A stretch of DNA of 64,000 nt from JBDFMH01 sp047238125 (GTDB lineage: Bacteria > Pseudomonadota > Alphaproteobacteria > Sphingomonadales > Sphingomonadaceae): the NCBI RefSeq assembly GCF_047238125.1, contig NZ_JBDFMH010000001.1, positions 806,001 through 870,000 of the forward strand. The letters are read 5' to 3'. Positions 1 to 8,645 of this stretch are shown one piece after another (positions within the stretch are counted from its first letter, which is position 1; each line of letters begins with the position of its first letter). The notes under the pieces were generated by a model. It had not been told where the DNA came from. It saw only the letters and a program-made list of their open reading frames with translations, and searched no databases. Both the position numbers and the translations under genes were made by a program.

Positions 1-94
1 GATGCGGCGCAAACGCCAGTCTTGCACTGTGCGCCAAGCGGGGCAACGGTGGTCGCTTACCCCTTTTGACGACATTTGAAGGAGGCGCAGGCCT

Positions 95-1723
95 TTGCCG
101 CACGCCATTCCATTGATCGAGACCATCGTCGGCGGGCTCGTGCTGGCATTTCTGTTCGGCGCGGTCGCGCATCGCCTCGGGCTGCCGACCATTGTCGGCT
201 ATCTGGCGGCAGGTATCGCGGTGGGGCCGTTCACCCCGGGCTTCGTGGCGGACCAGGATCTGGCGACCGAGCTGGCCGAGATCGGCGTGATCCTGCTGAT
301 GTTCGGGGTCGGCCTGCATTTCTCGCTGAAACAACTGCTGGCAGTGCGCAAGATCGCCATTCCCGGCGCGATCGTGCAGATCGGCGTCGCGATGGCGATG
401 GGTTGGGCGCTGGCGCGCGGCCTGGGATGGAATGACGCGGCGGGACTGCTCTTCGGCCTCGCGCTGTCGGTGGCCAGTACGGTCGTGCTGCTGCGCGCGC
501 TGCAGGAACGGCGGCTGATTGATACGGAACGCGGCCAGATCGCGGTCGGGTGGCTGATCGTCGAGGACCTGGTGATGGTGCTGGCGCTGGTCATGATCCC
601 GGCGCTGGCGGGATCGGGCAGCGGCATCGATATCGGCATCGCGCTGGCGATCACGGTTGCGAAGGTGGCGGGCTTCGCCGCACTGATGCTGCTGTTCGGA
701 CGGCGCGTGATCCCGTGGATGCTGCACCAGATCGCCCACACCGGATCACGCGAGCTGTTCCGTCTGGCGGTGCTGGCGCTGGCGCTGGGCGTGGCGTTCG
801 GATCGGCCTCGCTGTTCGGGGTGTCGTTTGCGCTCGGCGCCTTCTTCGCAGGCATGATCCTGGCCGAATCACCGTTCAGCCAGCGGGCTGCCGAGGAAAC
901 GCTGCCGCTGCGCGATGCGTTCGCGGTGCTGTTCTTCGTGTCGGTCGGTATGTTGTTCGATCCTGAGACGGTGATCGAGCAGCCGGGTGCGCTGCTGGCG
1001 ACGGTCGCAATCATCATGATCGGTAAATCGATCGCGGCCTTTGCGATCGTGCGCGCGTTCGGGCGTTCGTCACGCACCGCAACCACAATTGCAGCGAGCC
1101 TCGCGCAGATCGGTGAATTCTCGTTCATTCTCGCCACCTTGGGTGGCAAGCTGGAGATATTGCCGGAGGATGCACGCAACTTGATCCTTGGTGGCGCGAT
1201 CATCTCGATCATCCTGAACCCGCTGCTGTTCGCACTGATCAACCGGATTGGCGGCAAGCTGATCGATCGTGACGACGATCAGGCGATCGGCGGCGCCCCG
1301 GCTCCGCAGCAGGGCGGCCATGTCGTGCTGGTCGGCCATGGCCGCGTCGGCGGGCGCGTGGCCGACAAGCTGTGCGCGGCCGGCATCCGGCTGGTGGTGA
1401 TCGAGGCCGAGGACGATGTCGCACCCTGCCCGGGAAATGCGCGGCTGATCCTGGGCAATGCCGCCTCGGCCAAGACGCTCGAGCAGGCCGAACTTGCTAC
1501 CGCGCGGCTGATGTTCGTCGCTATCCCGGAGACGTATGAGGCGGGCCAGGCGATCGAGCAGGCGAAGCGGCTCAACCCCCGGCTGCGTATCGTCGCGCGC
1601 AGCCATTCGCCCAAGGAGTCGGAATATCTCGAAGCGCGTGGTGCCGACATGACGATCGTGCCCGAAGCCGAAGTCGCCAAGCGGATGATCGATGAGGCGT
1701 TGATGGGCGCCCCCGCGGATTGA
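95..1723 (+). CDS. ybaL: Kef/YbaL-family monovalent cation:proton antiporter
   Basis: This is an inner-membrane CPA2-type antiporter, expected to exchange K+ (or Na+) for H+. The first ~385 of 542 residues are a string of hydrophobic helices typical of the Na+/H+ exchanger domain, and the C-terminus (from about residue 410, VVLVGHGRVGGRVADKL) is a TrkA-N/RCK Rossmann domain that normally gates the channel by nucleotide or glutathione binding. Length fits YbaL (~560 residues). The start is TTG at 95, chosen because a strong AAGGAGG lies at 79-85 and no ATG in this frame is better placed. Its stop directly abuts the stop of the convergent GNAT-nitrilase gene with no spacer. The family is secure from the sequence; the transported ion and ligand are inferred. 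Confidence 0.85.
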   Translation: MPHAIPLIETIVGGLVLAFLFGAVAHRLGLPTIVGYLAAGIAVGPFTPGFVADQDLATELAEIGVILLMFGVGLHFSLKQLLAVRKIAIPGAIVQIGVAMAMGWALARGLGWNDAAGLLFGLALSVASTVVLLRALQERRLIDTERGQIAVGWLIVEDLVMVLALVMIPALAGSGSGIDIGIALAITVAKVAGFAALMLLFGRRVIPWMLHQIAHTGSRELFRLAVLALALGVAFGSASLFGVSFALGAFFAGMILAESPFSQRAAEETLPLRDAFAVLFFVSVGMLFDPETVIEQPGALLATVAIIMIGKSIAAFAIVRAFGRSSRTATTIAASLAQIGEFSFILATLGGKLEILPEDARNLILGGAIISIILNPLLFALINRIGGKLIDRDDDQAIGGAPAPQQGGHVVLVGHGRVGGRVADKLCAAGIRLVVIEAEDDVAPCPGNARLILGNAASAKTLEQAELATARLMFVAIPETYEAGQAIEQAKRLNPRLRIVARSHSPKESEYLEARGADMTIVPEAEVAKRMIDEALMGAPAD

Positions 1724-3331
1724 TCAGCCGCCGCCGGGCGCCTTCGTGCCCATCGGCCGCGCCTCAGGATGGGGGACATCGGCCTGCGGGCCGCGTGTCC
1801 AATCGATCTGGTAAAGGTCGAACCGTCGATCGGCCAGATTGCGCACCGTGCCTTCCGCGCGTGCCCAGGTGAGGTCGGCGAGGTTCACGTCACTGATCGT
1901 CAGTGTCTCGACATTCTCGCTCGCTTCGGCGGCAATCCCGTCACGCGCAAACGGAAAGTCGCATGGGGTCAGGATGCAGCTCTGCGCATATTGGATGTCC
2001 ATATTGTCGACGTTCGGCAAATTGCCGACATTGCCGGACATCACGACGAAGCACTGGTTCTCGATCGCGCGCGCCTGACAGCAGTAACGCACGCGGAGAT
2101 AGCCCTGCCGGCTATCGGTGCAGAACGGCACGAAAATGATCCGCGCGCCTTCGTCGACCAGGCGGCGCGCCAGTTCCGGAAACTCGCTGTCGTAGCAGAT
2201 CAGCACGCCGATCGGGCCGCAGTCGGTCTGTATCGTATCGATCGACGTGCCGCCCTTGATGTTCCACCAATAGCGCTCGTTAGGCGTCGGGTGGATCTTC
2301 TCCTGTGCGTGGACCGAACCGTCGCGCAGGCAGACATAGGCGACGTTCTGGATCTCGCCATCTTCAATTCGCGTCGGATGCGATCCGCCGATGATATTGA
2401 TATTGTAGCGCAAAGCCATCCGCGACAATTCCGCCACCAGCGGCTCGCGATGCGCGGTGAGCCGGTCGATCGCCTGCATCGGGCTCAGCGTCTCAGTCTC
2501 GAACGAGAGCAGCGAGAGGCTGAACAGCTCCGGGAAGACGACAAAATCGGAGCGATAGTCCGACGCGACATCGACGAAATATTCGACGCTTGCCACGAAC
2601 TCCGCGAAATCCTTCACCGCGCGCGCCTGGAACTGCACAGTCGCAAGGCGCACGCTTTCGATTCCGCGGGGAACGCGGAACGCGACCGGCTCGTCCGGAT
2701 CGACATAGGGATTGCGCCAGACCATGCGAGCGGCGAACCCGGCCGACTTGCGGTCCTCGGGCAGATAGCGCGGCAACACGCCATGCGGCTCGAACCCGTT
2801 CGCGAGCTGGAAGCCGATCACCGGATCCTTGATCTTTCCGCTGGCAACGCCGAGCACATATTCTTCGGCCGATACGCCGTTTCGCCGGGCGCGCGCGAAG
2901 CCGGGCATGCGCCCGCCGAACATGATGCCCTTGAGCTCGAGCTCCTCGGCCAGCGCGCGCCGCGCCTCGTAAAGCCGCTTGCCGATCCGCAGACCCTGCT
3001 GCTTGGGATCGACCGCCATTTCATAACCGTAGAGCCAGTCGCCAGTCGGATCATGGCGCGATCCGAAGCCGTTGCCGCTGATCTGTTCCCAATCATGCGG
3101 GCCGAACGCGACCGCCTCGTCGATGCGTGAACTGGCGCAGTAGCCGACGACGGTGCCGTCATAGACAGCCACGAACTGGCCGGCCGGGAAATTGTTGATC
3201 TGCCCGCGGATCATGCCGAGGCTGTAGGGTTCGAAGCCCGGGTAGACGCGCGAGATCAGCGCGACGATGCCGCGCGCGTCCGCTGCTTTCGCTGGCCGGA
3301 CTTCGAGGCGTGCCTTGGTGCTGCTGGTCAT
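1724..3331 (-). CDS. Bifunctional GNAT acetyltransferase / carbon-nitrogen hydrolase
   Basis: The 535-residue protein is a fusion. Residues ~8-180 form a GNAT N-acetyltransferase domain (acetyl-CoA loop around DPKQQGLRIGKRLYEARR). Residues ~225-510 form a nitrilase-superfamily amidohydrolase with the Glu-Lys-Cys triad visible as E268 (FPELF), K345 (EKIHPTPNERY) and C379 (LICYDSEFPE). This arrangement is widespread in proteobacteria, usually annotated as GNAT/carbon-nitrogen hydrolase, and its substrate is not known to me. A plausible role is hydrolysis or acyl transfer on a small amide. It starts at ATG 3331 and reads away from icd, with 107 bp between the icd stop and this start. Architecture is certain; reaction is not. 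Confidence 0.85.
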   Translation of the reverse strand: MTSSTKARLEVRPAKAADARGIVALISRVYPGFEPYSLGMIRGQINNFPAGQFVAVYDGTVVGYCASSRIDEAVAFGPHDWEQISGNGFGSRHDPTGDWLYGYEMAVDPKQQGLRIGKRLYEARRALAEELELKGIMFGGRMPGFARARRNGVSAEEYVLGVASGKIKDPVIGFQLANGFEPHGVLPRYLPEDRKSAGFAARMVWRNPYVDPDEPVAFRVPRGIESVRLATVQFQARAVKDFAEFVASVEYFVDVASDYRSDFVVFPELFSLSLLSFETETLSPMQAIDRLTAHREPLVAELSRMALRYNINIIGGSHPTRIEDGEIQNVAYVCLRDGSVHAQEKIHPTPNERYWWNIKGGTSIDTIQTDCGPIGVLICYDSEFPELARRLVDEGARIIFVPFCTDSRQGYLRVRYCCQARAIENQCFVVMSGNVGNLPNVDNMDIQYAQSCILTPCDFPFARDGIAAEASENVETLTISDVNLADLTWARAEGTVRNLADRRFDLYQIDWTRGPQADVPHPEARPMGTKAPGGG

Positions 3332-3438
3332 GCCTACCCTTCGAAGGACGCGCCGGCTCTGGGATCCGGCCTCACTCGTTGGGCAACGGGCGGACCCGAA
3401 ACAAGTTCAGGCCCGCGACCGTTTTTATCATGGCTGCT

Positions 3439-4659
3439 TCACTGCCAGTTGGTCATCGCCTTCTCGAGATTGGCGCGGACCTGCTCGAAGAACTGCTCGG
3501 TCGTCATCCAGGGCTGGTCCGGGCCGATCAGGATCGCAAGATCCTTGGTCATATGGCCGTCCTCGACCGTCTTGATGCAGACTTCCTCGAGCGTCTCGGC
3601 GAAGCGGACCACGTCGGGGGTGCCGTCGAACTTGCCGCGGAACTTCAGGCCGCCGGTCCAGGCGAAGATCGACGCGATCGGGTTGGTCGAAGTCGCCTTG
3701 CCCTGCTGGTGCATGCGATAATGGCGGGTGACGGTGCCGTGTGCGGCCTCCGCCTCAACCGTCTTGCCATCGGGCGAGAGCAGCACCGAGGTCATCAGTC
3801 CGAGCGAGCCGAACCCCTGCGCGACCTGATCCGACTGCACATCGCCGTCGTAATTCTTGCAGGCCCAGACGAAGCGGCCGCTCCACTTCAGCGCGGACGC
3901 AACCATGTCATCGATCAGGCGATGCTCGTAAGTGATGTTGCGATCGCGGAACTTGTCCTTGAATTCCTTGTCGAAAACCTCCTGGAACAGATCCTTGAAC
4001 TGGCCGTCATAGGCCTTCAGGATGGTGTTCTTGGTCGACAGGTACAGCGGCCAACCGCGATCCAGCGAATAGTTCATGCTGGCGCGCGCGAAATCGCGGA
4101 TCGATTCGTCGAGATTGTACATGCCCATCGCGACGCCCGAGGCGGGATAGTTGAACACTTCCTCCTCGATCTTCTGGCCATCCTCGCCTTCCCACACCAT
4201 GCGCAGCTTGCCGGGGCCGGGCACGCGGAAGTCGGTCGCGCGATACTGATCACCAAAGGCATGGCGGCCGACCACGATCGGGTCGGTCCAGCCAGGGATC
4301 AGCCGGGGCACGTTCTTGATGACGATCGGTTCGCGGAAGACGACGCCGCCCAGGATGTTGCGGATCGTGCCGTTGGGCGACTTCCACATCTTCTTGAGCT
4401 TGAATTCCTCGACCCGCTGCTCATCGGGCGTGATCGTCGCGCATTTCACGCCGACGCCATATTTCTGGATCGCGCGCGCGGATTCGACCGTGATTCTGTC
4501 ATCAGTCTCGTCGCGCTTCTCCATGCCCAGGTCGTAATATTCGAGCTGGATATCGAGATAGGGCAGGATCAGCCGCTCGCGGATCCATTGCCAGATGATG
4601 CGGGTCATCTCGTCGCCGTCGAGCTCGACGACCGGGGTCTTCACCTTGATCTTTTCCAT
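3439..4659 (-). CDS. icd: NADP-dependent isocitrate dehydrogenase
   Basis: A cytoplasmic TCA-cycle enzyme that oxidatively decarboxylates isocitrate to 2-oxoglutarate with NADP+. At 406 residues it is the homodimeric, eukaryote-like subfamily found in alphaproteobacteria (N-terminus VELDGDEMTRIIWQ, then SPNGTIRNILGG for isocitrate binding and DGDVQSDQVAQGFGSLG for metal and NADP binding), not the E. coli type. The ATG at 4659 leaves 135 bp to the divergent psd start, which must hold promoters for both genes. The gene upstream of the GNAT-nitrilase gene on the same strand could be co-transcribed with it, although the 107 bp gap makes this uncertain. Confidence 0.95.
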   Translation of the reverse strand: MEKIKVKTPVVELDGDEMTRIIWQWIRERLILPYLDIQLEYYDLGMEKRDETDDRITVESARAIQKYGVGVKCATITPDEQRVEEFKLKKMWKSPNGTIRNILGGVVFREPIVIKNVPRLIPGWTDPIVVGRHAFGDQYRATDFRVPGPGKLRMVWEGEDGQKIEEEVFNYPASGVAMGMYNLDESIRDFARASMNYSLDRGWPLYLSTKNTILKAYDGQFKDLFQEVFDKEFKDKFRDRNITYEHRLIDDMVASALKWSGRFVWACKNYDGDVQSDQVAQGFGSLGLMTSVLLSPDGKTVEAEAAHGTVTRHYRMHQQGKATSTNPIASIFAWTGGLKFRGKFDGTPDVVRFAETLEEVCIKTVEDGHMTKDLAILIGPDQPWMTTEQFFEQVRANLEKAMTNWQ

Positions 4660-4794
4660 GGCGCGCTGGCTCCGGCGAATTTGGGTTCGCCACGCGCTTA
4701 AGGGGGGATGGCCGCGGGATCAACCGGCGCGGGCCGGCCGATCGGCGGGCTGCCGGCCATTGCCGATCCCGGGCGCCCATCCTAGAAAGCGGGC

Positions 4795-5529
4795 ATGACA
4801 TCTCTCGAAAAGCCGGACGTGGTGACCACGACCGTGAAGTGGCGGTTCCCATCGGTTCATCCCGAAGGGCGCAAGTTCGCGCTCATCTCGGGGGCGCTGG
4901 CGGCGCTGTTCCTGTTCTTCATCTGGGATGAATTGGGCTTCGTGCTGGTCGGCGTCACCATCTGGGTGCTCGCCTTCTTCCGCGATCCGATCCGCACCGC
5001 GCCGACGGGCAAGGGACTGGTGATCGCGCCGGCCGACGGGCTGATCACTCTGATCACCACCGTGCCGCCGCCGCGCGAGCTGGAGGGGCCGGACGGCCTG
5101 GGCACCGCGCCGATGGTGCGCGTGTCGATCTTCATGTCGGTGTTCGACGTGCACATCAATCGTTCGCCGATCGCGGGCACGATCAAGCGTGTCGTCTACA
5201 TTTCGGGCAAATTCCTTAACGCCGATCTCGACAAGGCGAGCGAGGACAATGAGCGCCAGCATTTCCTGGTCGAGGATGCGGACGGCACGCGGATCGGCTT
5301 CACCCAGATCGCGGGGCTGGTGGCGCGGCGGATCGTGCCGTTCGTGAAGCCGGGCGACATCGTGGCCCGCGCACAGCGGGTCGGGCTGATCCGCTTCGGC
5401 AGTCGGGTCGACGTCTATCTGCCGGCGGGCACCGCACCGAAGGTGGCGCTGGGGCAGCGGACCCTGGCCGGTGAGACGGTGCTGGCGAAGATCGGCGATG
5501 GCGAACGGGTGGACGGGCTGGCCCAATGA
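4795..5529 (+). CDS. psd: Phosphatidylserine decarboxylase proenzyme
   Basis: It converts phosphatidylserine to phosphatidylethanolamine at the inner membrane. The 244-residue protein is the short PSD type, with two N-terminal hydrophobic stretches (~28-60) and the self-cleavage site at G202-S203 in RFGSRVD; the serine becomes the pyruvoyl cofactor after autocatalytic cleavage. The conserved FMSVFDVHINRSP segment is intact. The last four bases (ATGA) overlap the pssA start, so the two steps of phosphatidylethanolamine synthesis are translationally coupled. The start is ATG 4795, divergent from icd. Confidence 0.95.
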   Translation: MTSLEKPDVVTTTVKWRFPSVHPEGRKFALISGALAALFLFFIWDELGFVLVGVTIWVLAFFRDPIRTAPTGKGLVIAPADGLITLITTVPPPRELEGPDGLGTAPMVRVSIFMSVFDVHINRSPIAGTIKRVVYISGKFLNADLDKASEDNERQHFLVEDADGTRIGFTQIAGLVARRIVPFVKPGDIVARAQRVGLIRFGSRVDVYLPAGTAPKVALGQRTLAGETVLAKIGDGERVDGLAQ

Positions 5530-6329
5530 TCGATGCGCGCGGGCCGCGGCGCGGCATTCCGCTGCGCGCCGTGGCGCCCAACGCGGTCACGGCGCTGGCG
5601 CTGTGCTTCGGCCTGTCGGGCGTGCGCTTCGGCATCTCGGCGGCCGGCGGCGTCTCCGGCGATTGGGAGAAGGCGATCGGCTGCATCATCGTGGCCGGCG
5701 TGCTCGATGGCCTGGATGGCCGCATCGCGCGCATGCTCAAAGGCGAAAGCCGGTTCGGGGCGGAGCTCGATTCGCTGTCGGATGTGATTGCGTTCGGCGT
5801 GTCGCCAGCCGTAATCATCTATCTGTGGTCGCTCCAGCATATGCCCCAGTTCGGCTGGACGATCTCGCTGGCGCATGCCGTCTGCTGCGCGCTTCGGCTG
5901 GCGCGGTTCAACGCGAACATCGATGTGAAGGACCAGCCGCATAAGTCGGCCGGGTTTCTCACCGGCATCCCCGCGCCGACCGGTGCCGGCCTGCTGTTCC
6001 TGCCGGTCTACCTCTGGCTGTGGACCGGGCTCGCCTTCTTCCGCGAGCCGCTGGTGGTCGCCCCGTGGGCGGCGTTGGTCGCGTTCCTGATGGTGTCGAA
6101 CGTCGCCACCTATTCATGGAGCGCGTTGCGCATTCGCCGCGGGGTGCGGCTGGGAATGCTGGCGGCGGTGGCGCTGCTGGGTGCGTCGTTGATCTCGGCA
6201 CCCTGGGCAACACTAACGGTTGTCAGCATCGCCTATCTGGCGTCGGTTCCGTTCGGCATCCTGGCCTATGCCAAGGTCAGGCGGCAGCGAGCAGCCGCGG
6301 CAGTGCCCGACGCACCGGCTGCGGCCTAA
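5526..6329 (+). CDS. pssA: CDP-diacylglycerol--serine O-phosphatidyltransferase
   Basis: An integral membrane enzyme that makes phosphatidylserine from CDP-diacylglycerol and L-serine, the step before Psd. It is 267 residues with about seven or eight hydrophobic helices. The CDP-alcohol phosphatidyltransferase signature DGLDGRIAR, followed eight residues later by G and then D..D (FGAELDSLSD), is complete. It begins at ATG 5526 inside the psd stop (ATGA). The last 53 bp overlap antisense the end of a small membrane-protein ORF on the minus strand. The alanine-rich C-terminus (PDAPAAA) is probably disordered. Confidence 0.95.
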   Translation: MIDARGPRRGIPLRAVAPNAVTALALCFGLSGVRFGISAAGGVSGDWEKAIGCIIVAGVLDGLDGRIARMLKGESRFGAELDSLSDVIAFGVSPAVIIYLWSLQHMPQFGWTISLAHAVCCALRLARFNANIDVKDQPHKSAGFLTGIPAPTGAGLLFLPVYLWLWTGLAFFREPLVVAPWAALVAFLMVSNVATYSWSALRIRRGVRLGMLAAVALLGASLISAPWATLTVVSIAYLASVPFGILAYAKVRRQRAAAAVPDAPAAA

Positions 6330-6489
6330 ACGCAGGCCCCGCACGTCGGCGGGCCACGGGACGGGGCGCCGGAGTCTGCAAGCCGAGCGCGGTCATCACC
6401 GCATCGCGCTCATCCCAAAAAGCTGCTGCCAGGACTGTGAGGGCGGCAGCGAACGCGGCGATGAAGAACAGTGCGGACAAAATGTGCAT
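6277..6489 (-). CDS. Small single-pass membrane protein, function unknown
   Basis: A 70-residue ORF whose first ~22 residues (MHILSALFFIAAFAAALTVL) form a clean transmembrane or signal-like helix, followed by a short basic, arginine- and proline-rich tail. ATG 6489 is preferred over an adjacent TTG because GAGGTG lies 5-10 bases upstream on the minus strand. It lies between pssA and rpsB on the opposite strand, and its 3' end runs 53 bp into pssA. I recall short proteins of this kind near rpsB in sphingomonads, but I cannot name a function. The tail could be an artefact of reading antisense to pssA, so only moderate confidence. Confidence 0.5.
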   Translation of the reverse strand: MHILSALFFIAAFAAALTVLAAAFWDERDAVMTALGLQTPAPRPVARRRAGPAFRPQPVRRALPRLLAAA

Positions 6490-6710
6490 CAAGGCACCTC
6501 GGGCTCGAGTTCAGGCAGCAACGTCACCGCCCTGTCATCGTTCCATATGTTCACCTTTCGTTCTTTTTTGCAAGCCTTGATTTGCTGGGGCGATGCGGCT
6601 AAGGGCGCTCCCGCAACCCACAACCAGGGCTCATAACCCGGTGCCGGTACGCGTCCCTTGGACGATCCGGCCATCGCCCTGGTGAGGATCAACCGGAAGG
6701 AGACTATCCC

Positions 6711-7466
6711 ATGGCGGTTCCCACCGTCTCGATGCACGAGCTGCTCGAAGCTGGCGCCCATTTTGGCCACCAGACCCATCGCTGGAACCCGAAGATGAAG
6801 CCTTACATCTTCGGCGATCGCAACGGCGTCCATATCATCGATCTGTCGCAGACCGTGCCGCTGTTCGCGCGCGCGCTCGATTTCATCGCGCAGACGGTGA
6901 GCCATGGCGGCAAGGTTTTGTTCGTCGGCACGAAGCGCCAGGCGCAGGAGCCGATCGCCGAGGCGGCGCGCCGTTCGGGCCAGCATTATGTCAACCACCG
7001 CTGGCTGGGCGGCATGCTGACCAACTGGAAGACCATCTCGGGCTCGATCAAGCGCTTCAAGGCGATGGAAGAGCAGCTGTCGGGCGATATCCACGGCCTG
7101 ACCAAGAAGGAAATCCTTCAGCTCACCCGCGAGCGCGACAAGTTCGAGCTGTCGCTGGGCGGCATTCGCGACATGGGCGGCATTCCCGACGTGATGTTCG
7201 TGATCGACGCCAACAAGGAAGAGCTGGCGATCAAGGAAGCCAATACGCTGGGCATCCCGGTCGTCGCGATCCTCGATTCGAACGTGTCGCCGGACGGCAT
7301 CGCCTTCCCGGTGCCGGCCAATGACGACGCGGCGCGTGCGATCCGCCTGTATTGCGATGCTGTCGCCCAGGCGGCGACGCGTGGCCAGCAGGGTGGCCGT
7401 GCGGCCCGTGGCGAGGATATCGGCGCGATGGTCGAGCCGCCGGCCGAGGAAGCGCTGAGCGCGTAA
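6711..7466 (+). CDS. rpsB: 30S ribosomal protein S2
   Basis: S2 binds the head-platform junction of the 30S subunit. The protein is 251 residues, opens with the family-typical MHELLEAGAHFGHQTHRWNPKM and carries VGTKRQAQ and NHRWLGGMLTN. A good Shine-Dalgarno (AAGGAGA) lies about 8-14 bases before ATG 6711. The 220 bp upstream (6490-6710) have no other gene and probably carry the operon promoter and an S2 leader; I could not pick out a confident -35/-10 pair. It is the first gene of the rpsB-tsf-...-fabZ run. Confidence 0.97.
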   Translation: MAVPTVSMHELLEAGAHFGHQTHRWNPKMKPYIFGDRNGVHIIDLSQTVPLFARALDFIAQTVSHGGKVLFVGTKRQAQEPIAEAARRSGQHYVNHRWLGGMLTNWKTISGSIKRFKAMEEQLSGDIHGLTKKEILQLTRERDKFELSLGGIRDMGGIPDVMFVIDANKEELAIKEANTLGIPVVAILDSNVSPDGIAFPVPANDDAARAIRLYCDAVAQAATRGQQGGRAARGEDIGAMVEPPAEEALSA

Positions 7467-7474
7467 CATTTCTC

Positions 7475-7553
7475 CGTCATCCCGGCTTCGGCCGGGATCT
7501 CGCGGGGCCGGCAGGATCGGCCGTTCGAGACCCCGGCCATAGGCGGGGTGACG
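7475..7553. repeat. Paired hairpin (REP-like) element between rpsB and tsf
   Basis: Two hairpins lie in inverted orientation. The left arm at 7479-7498 is a perfect 8 bp stem (ATCCCGGC / GCCGGGAT) closed by a TTCG tetraloop. The right arm at 7529-7548 is a 6 bp stem (ACCCCG / CGGGGT). Taken whole, 7475-7502 and 7526-7553 are imperfect inverted copies of each other (about 22 of 28 positions match). The CGTCATCCCGGC...GCCGGGAT form is of a kind I associate with dispersed repeats in sphingomonad genomes. It sits in the 113 bp rpsB-tsf spacer, 26 bases before the tsf start. Confidence 0.75.
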
Positions 7554-7579
7554 CCCCTTCGTATCGAAAGGATCTGGAC

Positions 7580-8533
7580 ATGGCGGAGATCACCGCTGCA
7601 GCCGTCAAGGAGCTTCGCGAGAAGTCCGGCGCGGGCATGATGGATTGCAAGAAGGCGCTGACCGAGACCGGTGGCGACATGGATGCCGCGGTCGATTGGC
7701 TGCGCACCAAGGGGCTGGCGACTGCCGCCAAGAAGTCCAGCCGCACCGCGGCCGAGGGCCTGGTCGGCGTGGCCGTGTCCGGCACCAGGGGTGCCGCGGT
7801 CGAGGTGAATGCCGAGACTGACTTCGTCGCCAAGAACGAGCAGTTCCAGGATTTCGTCCGCACCGTGACCGGCCTGGCGCTGGACGGCGGCAGCGATGTC
7901 GAGGCGCTGGGGGCTGCGGCCTATCCGGGCGGCGGCACCGTGACCGAGAAGCTGACGGCCAATGTCGCCACCATCGGCGAGAACCAGCAGCTGCGCCGCG
8001 TGCGGGTTGTCGAGGTGTCGCAGGGCGCGGTCGTTCCCTACATCCATAATTCGGTCGCACCGGGCATGGGCAAGATCGGCGTGCTTGTCGCGCTCGAGGG
8101 AGATGCCCCGACAGAAGCGCTGAATGCGCTGGGCAAGCAGCTGGCGATGCACATCGCCGCCGCCTTCCCGCAGGCGCTGACCGAAGATGGCCTGGACCAG
8201 GGTCTGATCGAGCGCGAGCGCGCGATCGCAACCGAGAAGGCCGCCGAATTGGGCAAGCCGGCCAACATCATCGAGAAGATGGTCGATGGCGCCGTGGCGA
8301 AGTTCCGCAAGGAGAACGCGCTGCTGAGCCAGCTGTTCGTGATCGACAACAAGACCAAGATCTCGGACGTGGTGGCCGCGGCCGCCAAGGATGCCGGCGG
8401 CACGATCGTGCTGAAGGACTATGTCCGCTTCCAGCTGGGAGAGGGCATCGAGAAGCAGAGCAGCGACTTCGCAGCCGAAGTCGCCGCGGCGGCCGGCACC
8501 GCGTCCCCGCGCGAGCCGGCGCCCGCCAACTGA
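7580..8533 (+). CDS. tsf: Elongation factor Ts
   Basis: EF-Ts exchanges GDP for GTP on EF-Tu. The 317-residue protein begins with the UBA-like N-terminal domain (VKELREKSGAGMMDCKKALTE), followed by the core with NAETDFVAKNEQF. ATG 7580 is preceded by AAAGGA at 7567-7572. Length is slightly above the usual ~300, with an alanine/proline-rich tail (AAAAGTASPREPAPAN). It follows rpsB across the paired hairpin element and is followed by two further hairpins before pyrH. Confidence 0.97.
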   Translation: MAEITAAAVKELREKSGAGMMDCKKALTETGGDMDAAVDWLRTKGLATAAKKSSRTAAEGLVGVAVSGTRGAAVEVNAETDFVAKNEQFQDFVRTVTGLALDGGSDVEALGAAAYPGGGTVTEKLTANVATIGENQQLRRVRVVEVSQGAVVPYIHNSVAPGMGKIGVLVALEGDAPTEALNALGKQLAMHIAAAFPQALTEDGLDQGLIERERAIATEKAAELGKPANIIEKMVDGAVAKFRKENALLSQLFVIDNKTKISDVVAAAAKDAGGTIVLKDYVRFQLGEGIEKQSSDFAAEVAAAAGTASPREPAPAN

Positions 8534-8539
8534 GCGTCG

Positions 8540-8568
8540 CTCTCCGCCCCGGCGAACGGGGCGGGGAG
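8540..8568 (+). terminator. Strong hairpin after tsf (terminator or attenuator)
   Basis: An 11 bp stem (one G-T pair) with a 7-base loop begins seven bases after the tsf stop: CTCTCCGCCCC pairs with GGGGCGGGGAG. There is no T-run afterwards, so it may act as a partial terminator or processing/stability element between tsf and pyrH. Confidence 0.55.
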
Positions 8569-8585
8569 GCCGCTTGGCATCGTAT

Positions 8586-8610
8586 CGGCGCGCCACTAAG
8601 GTGCGCGCCG
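8586..8610 (+). terminator. Second hairpin between tsf and pyrH
   Basis: A perfect 8 bp stem (CGGCGCGC / GCGCGCCG) with a 9-base loop, 17 bases downstream of the first hairpin and 35 bases before the pyrH start. The tandem arrangement suggests transcript-level separation of the ribosomal pair rpsB-tsf from pyrH onwards. Confidence 0.45.
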
Positions 8611-8645
8611 ATCCCCCCAATTACGCCGATCGGATCCTGCCAGCG

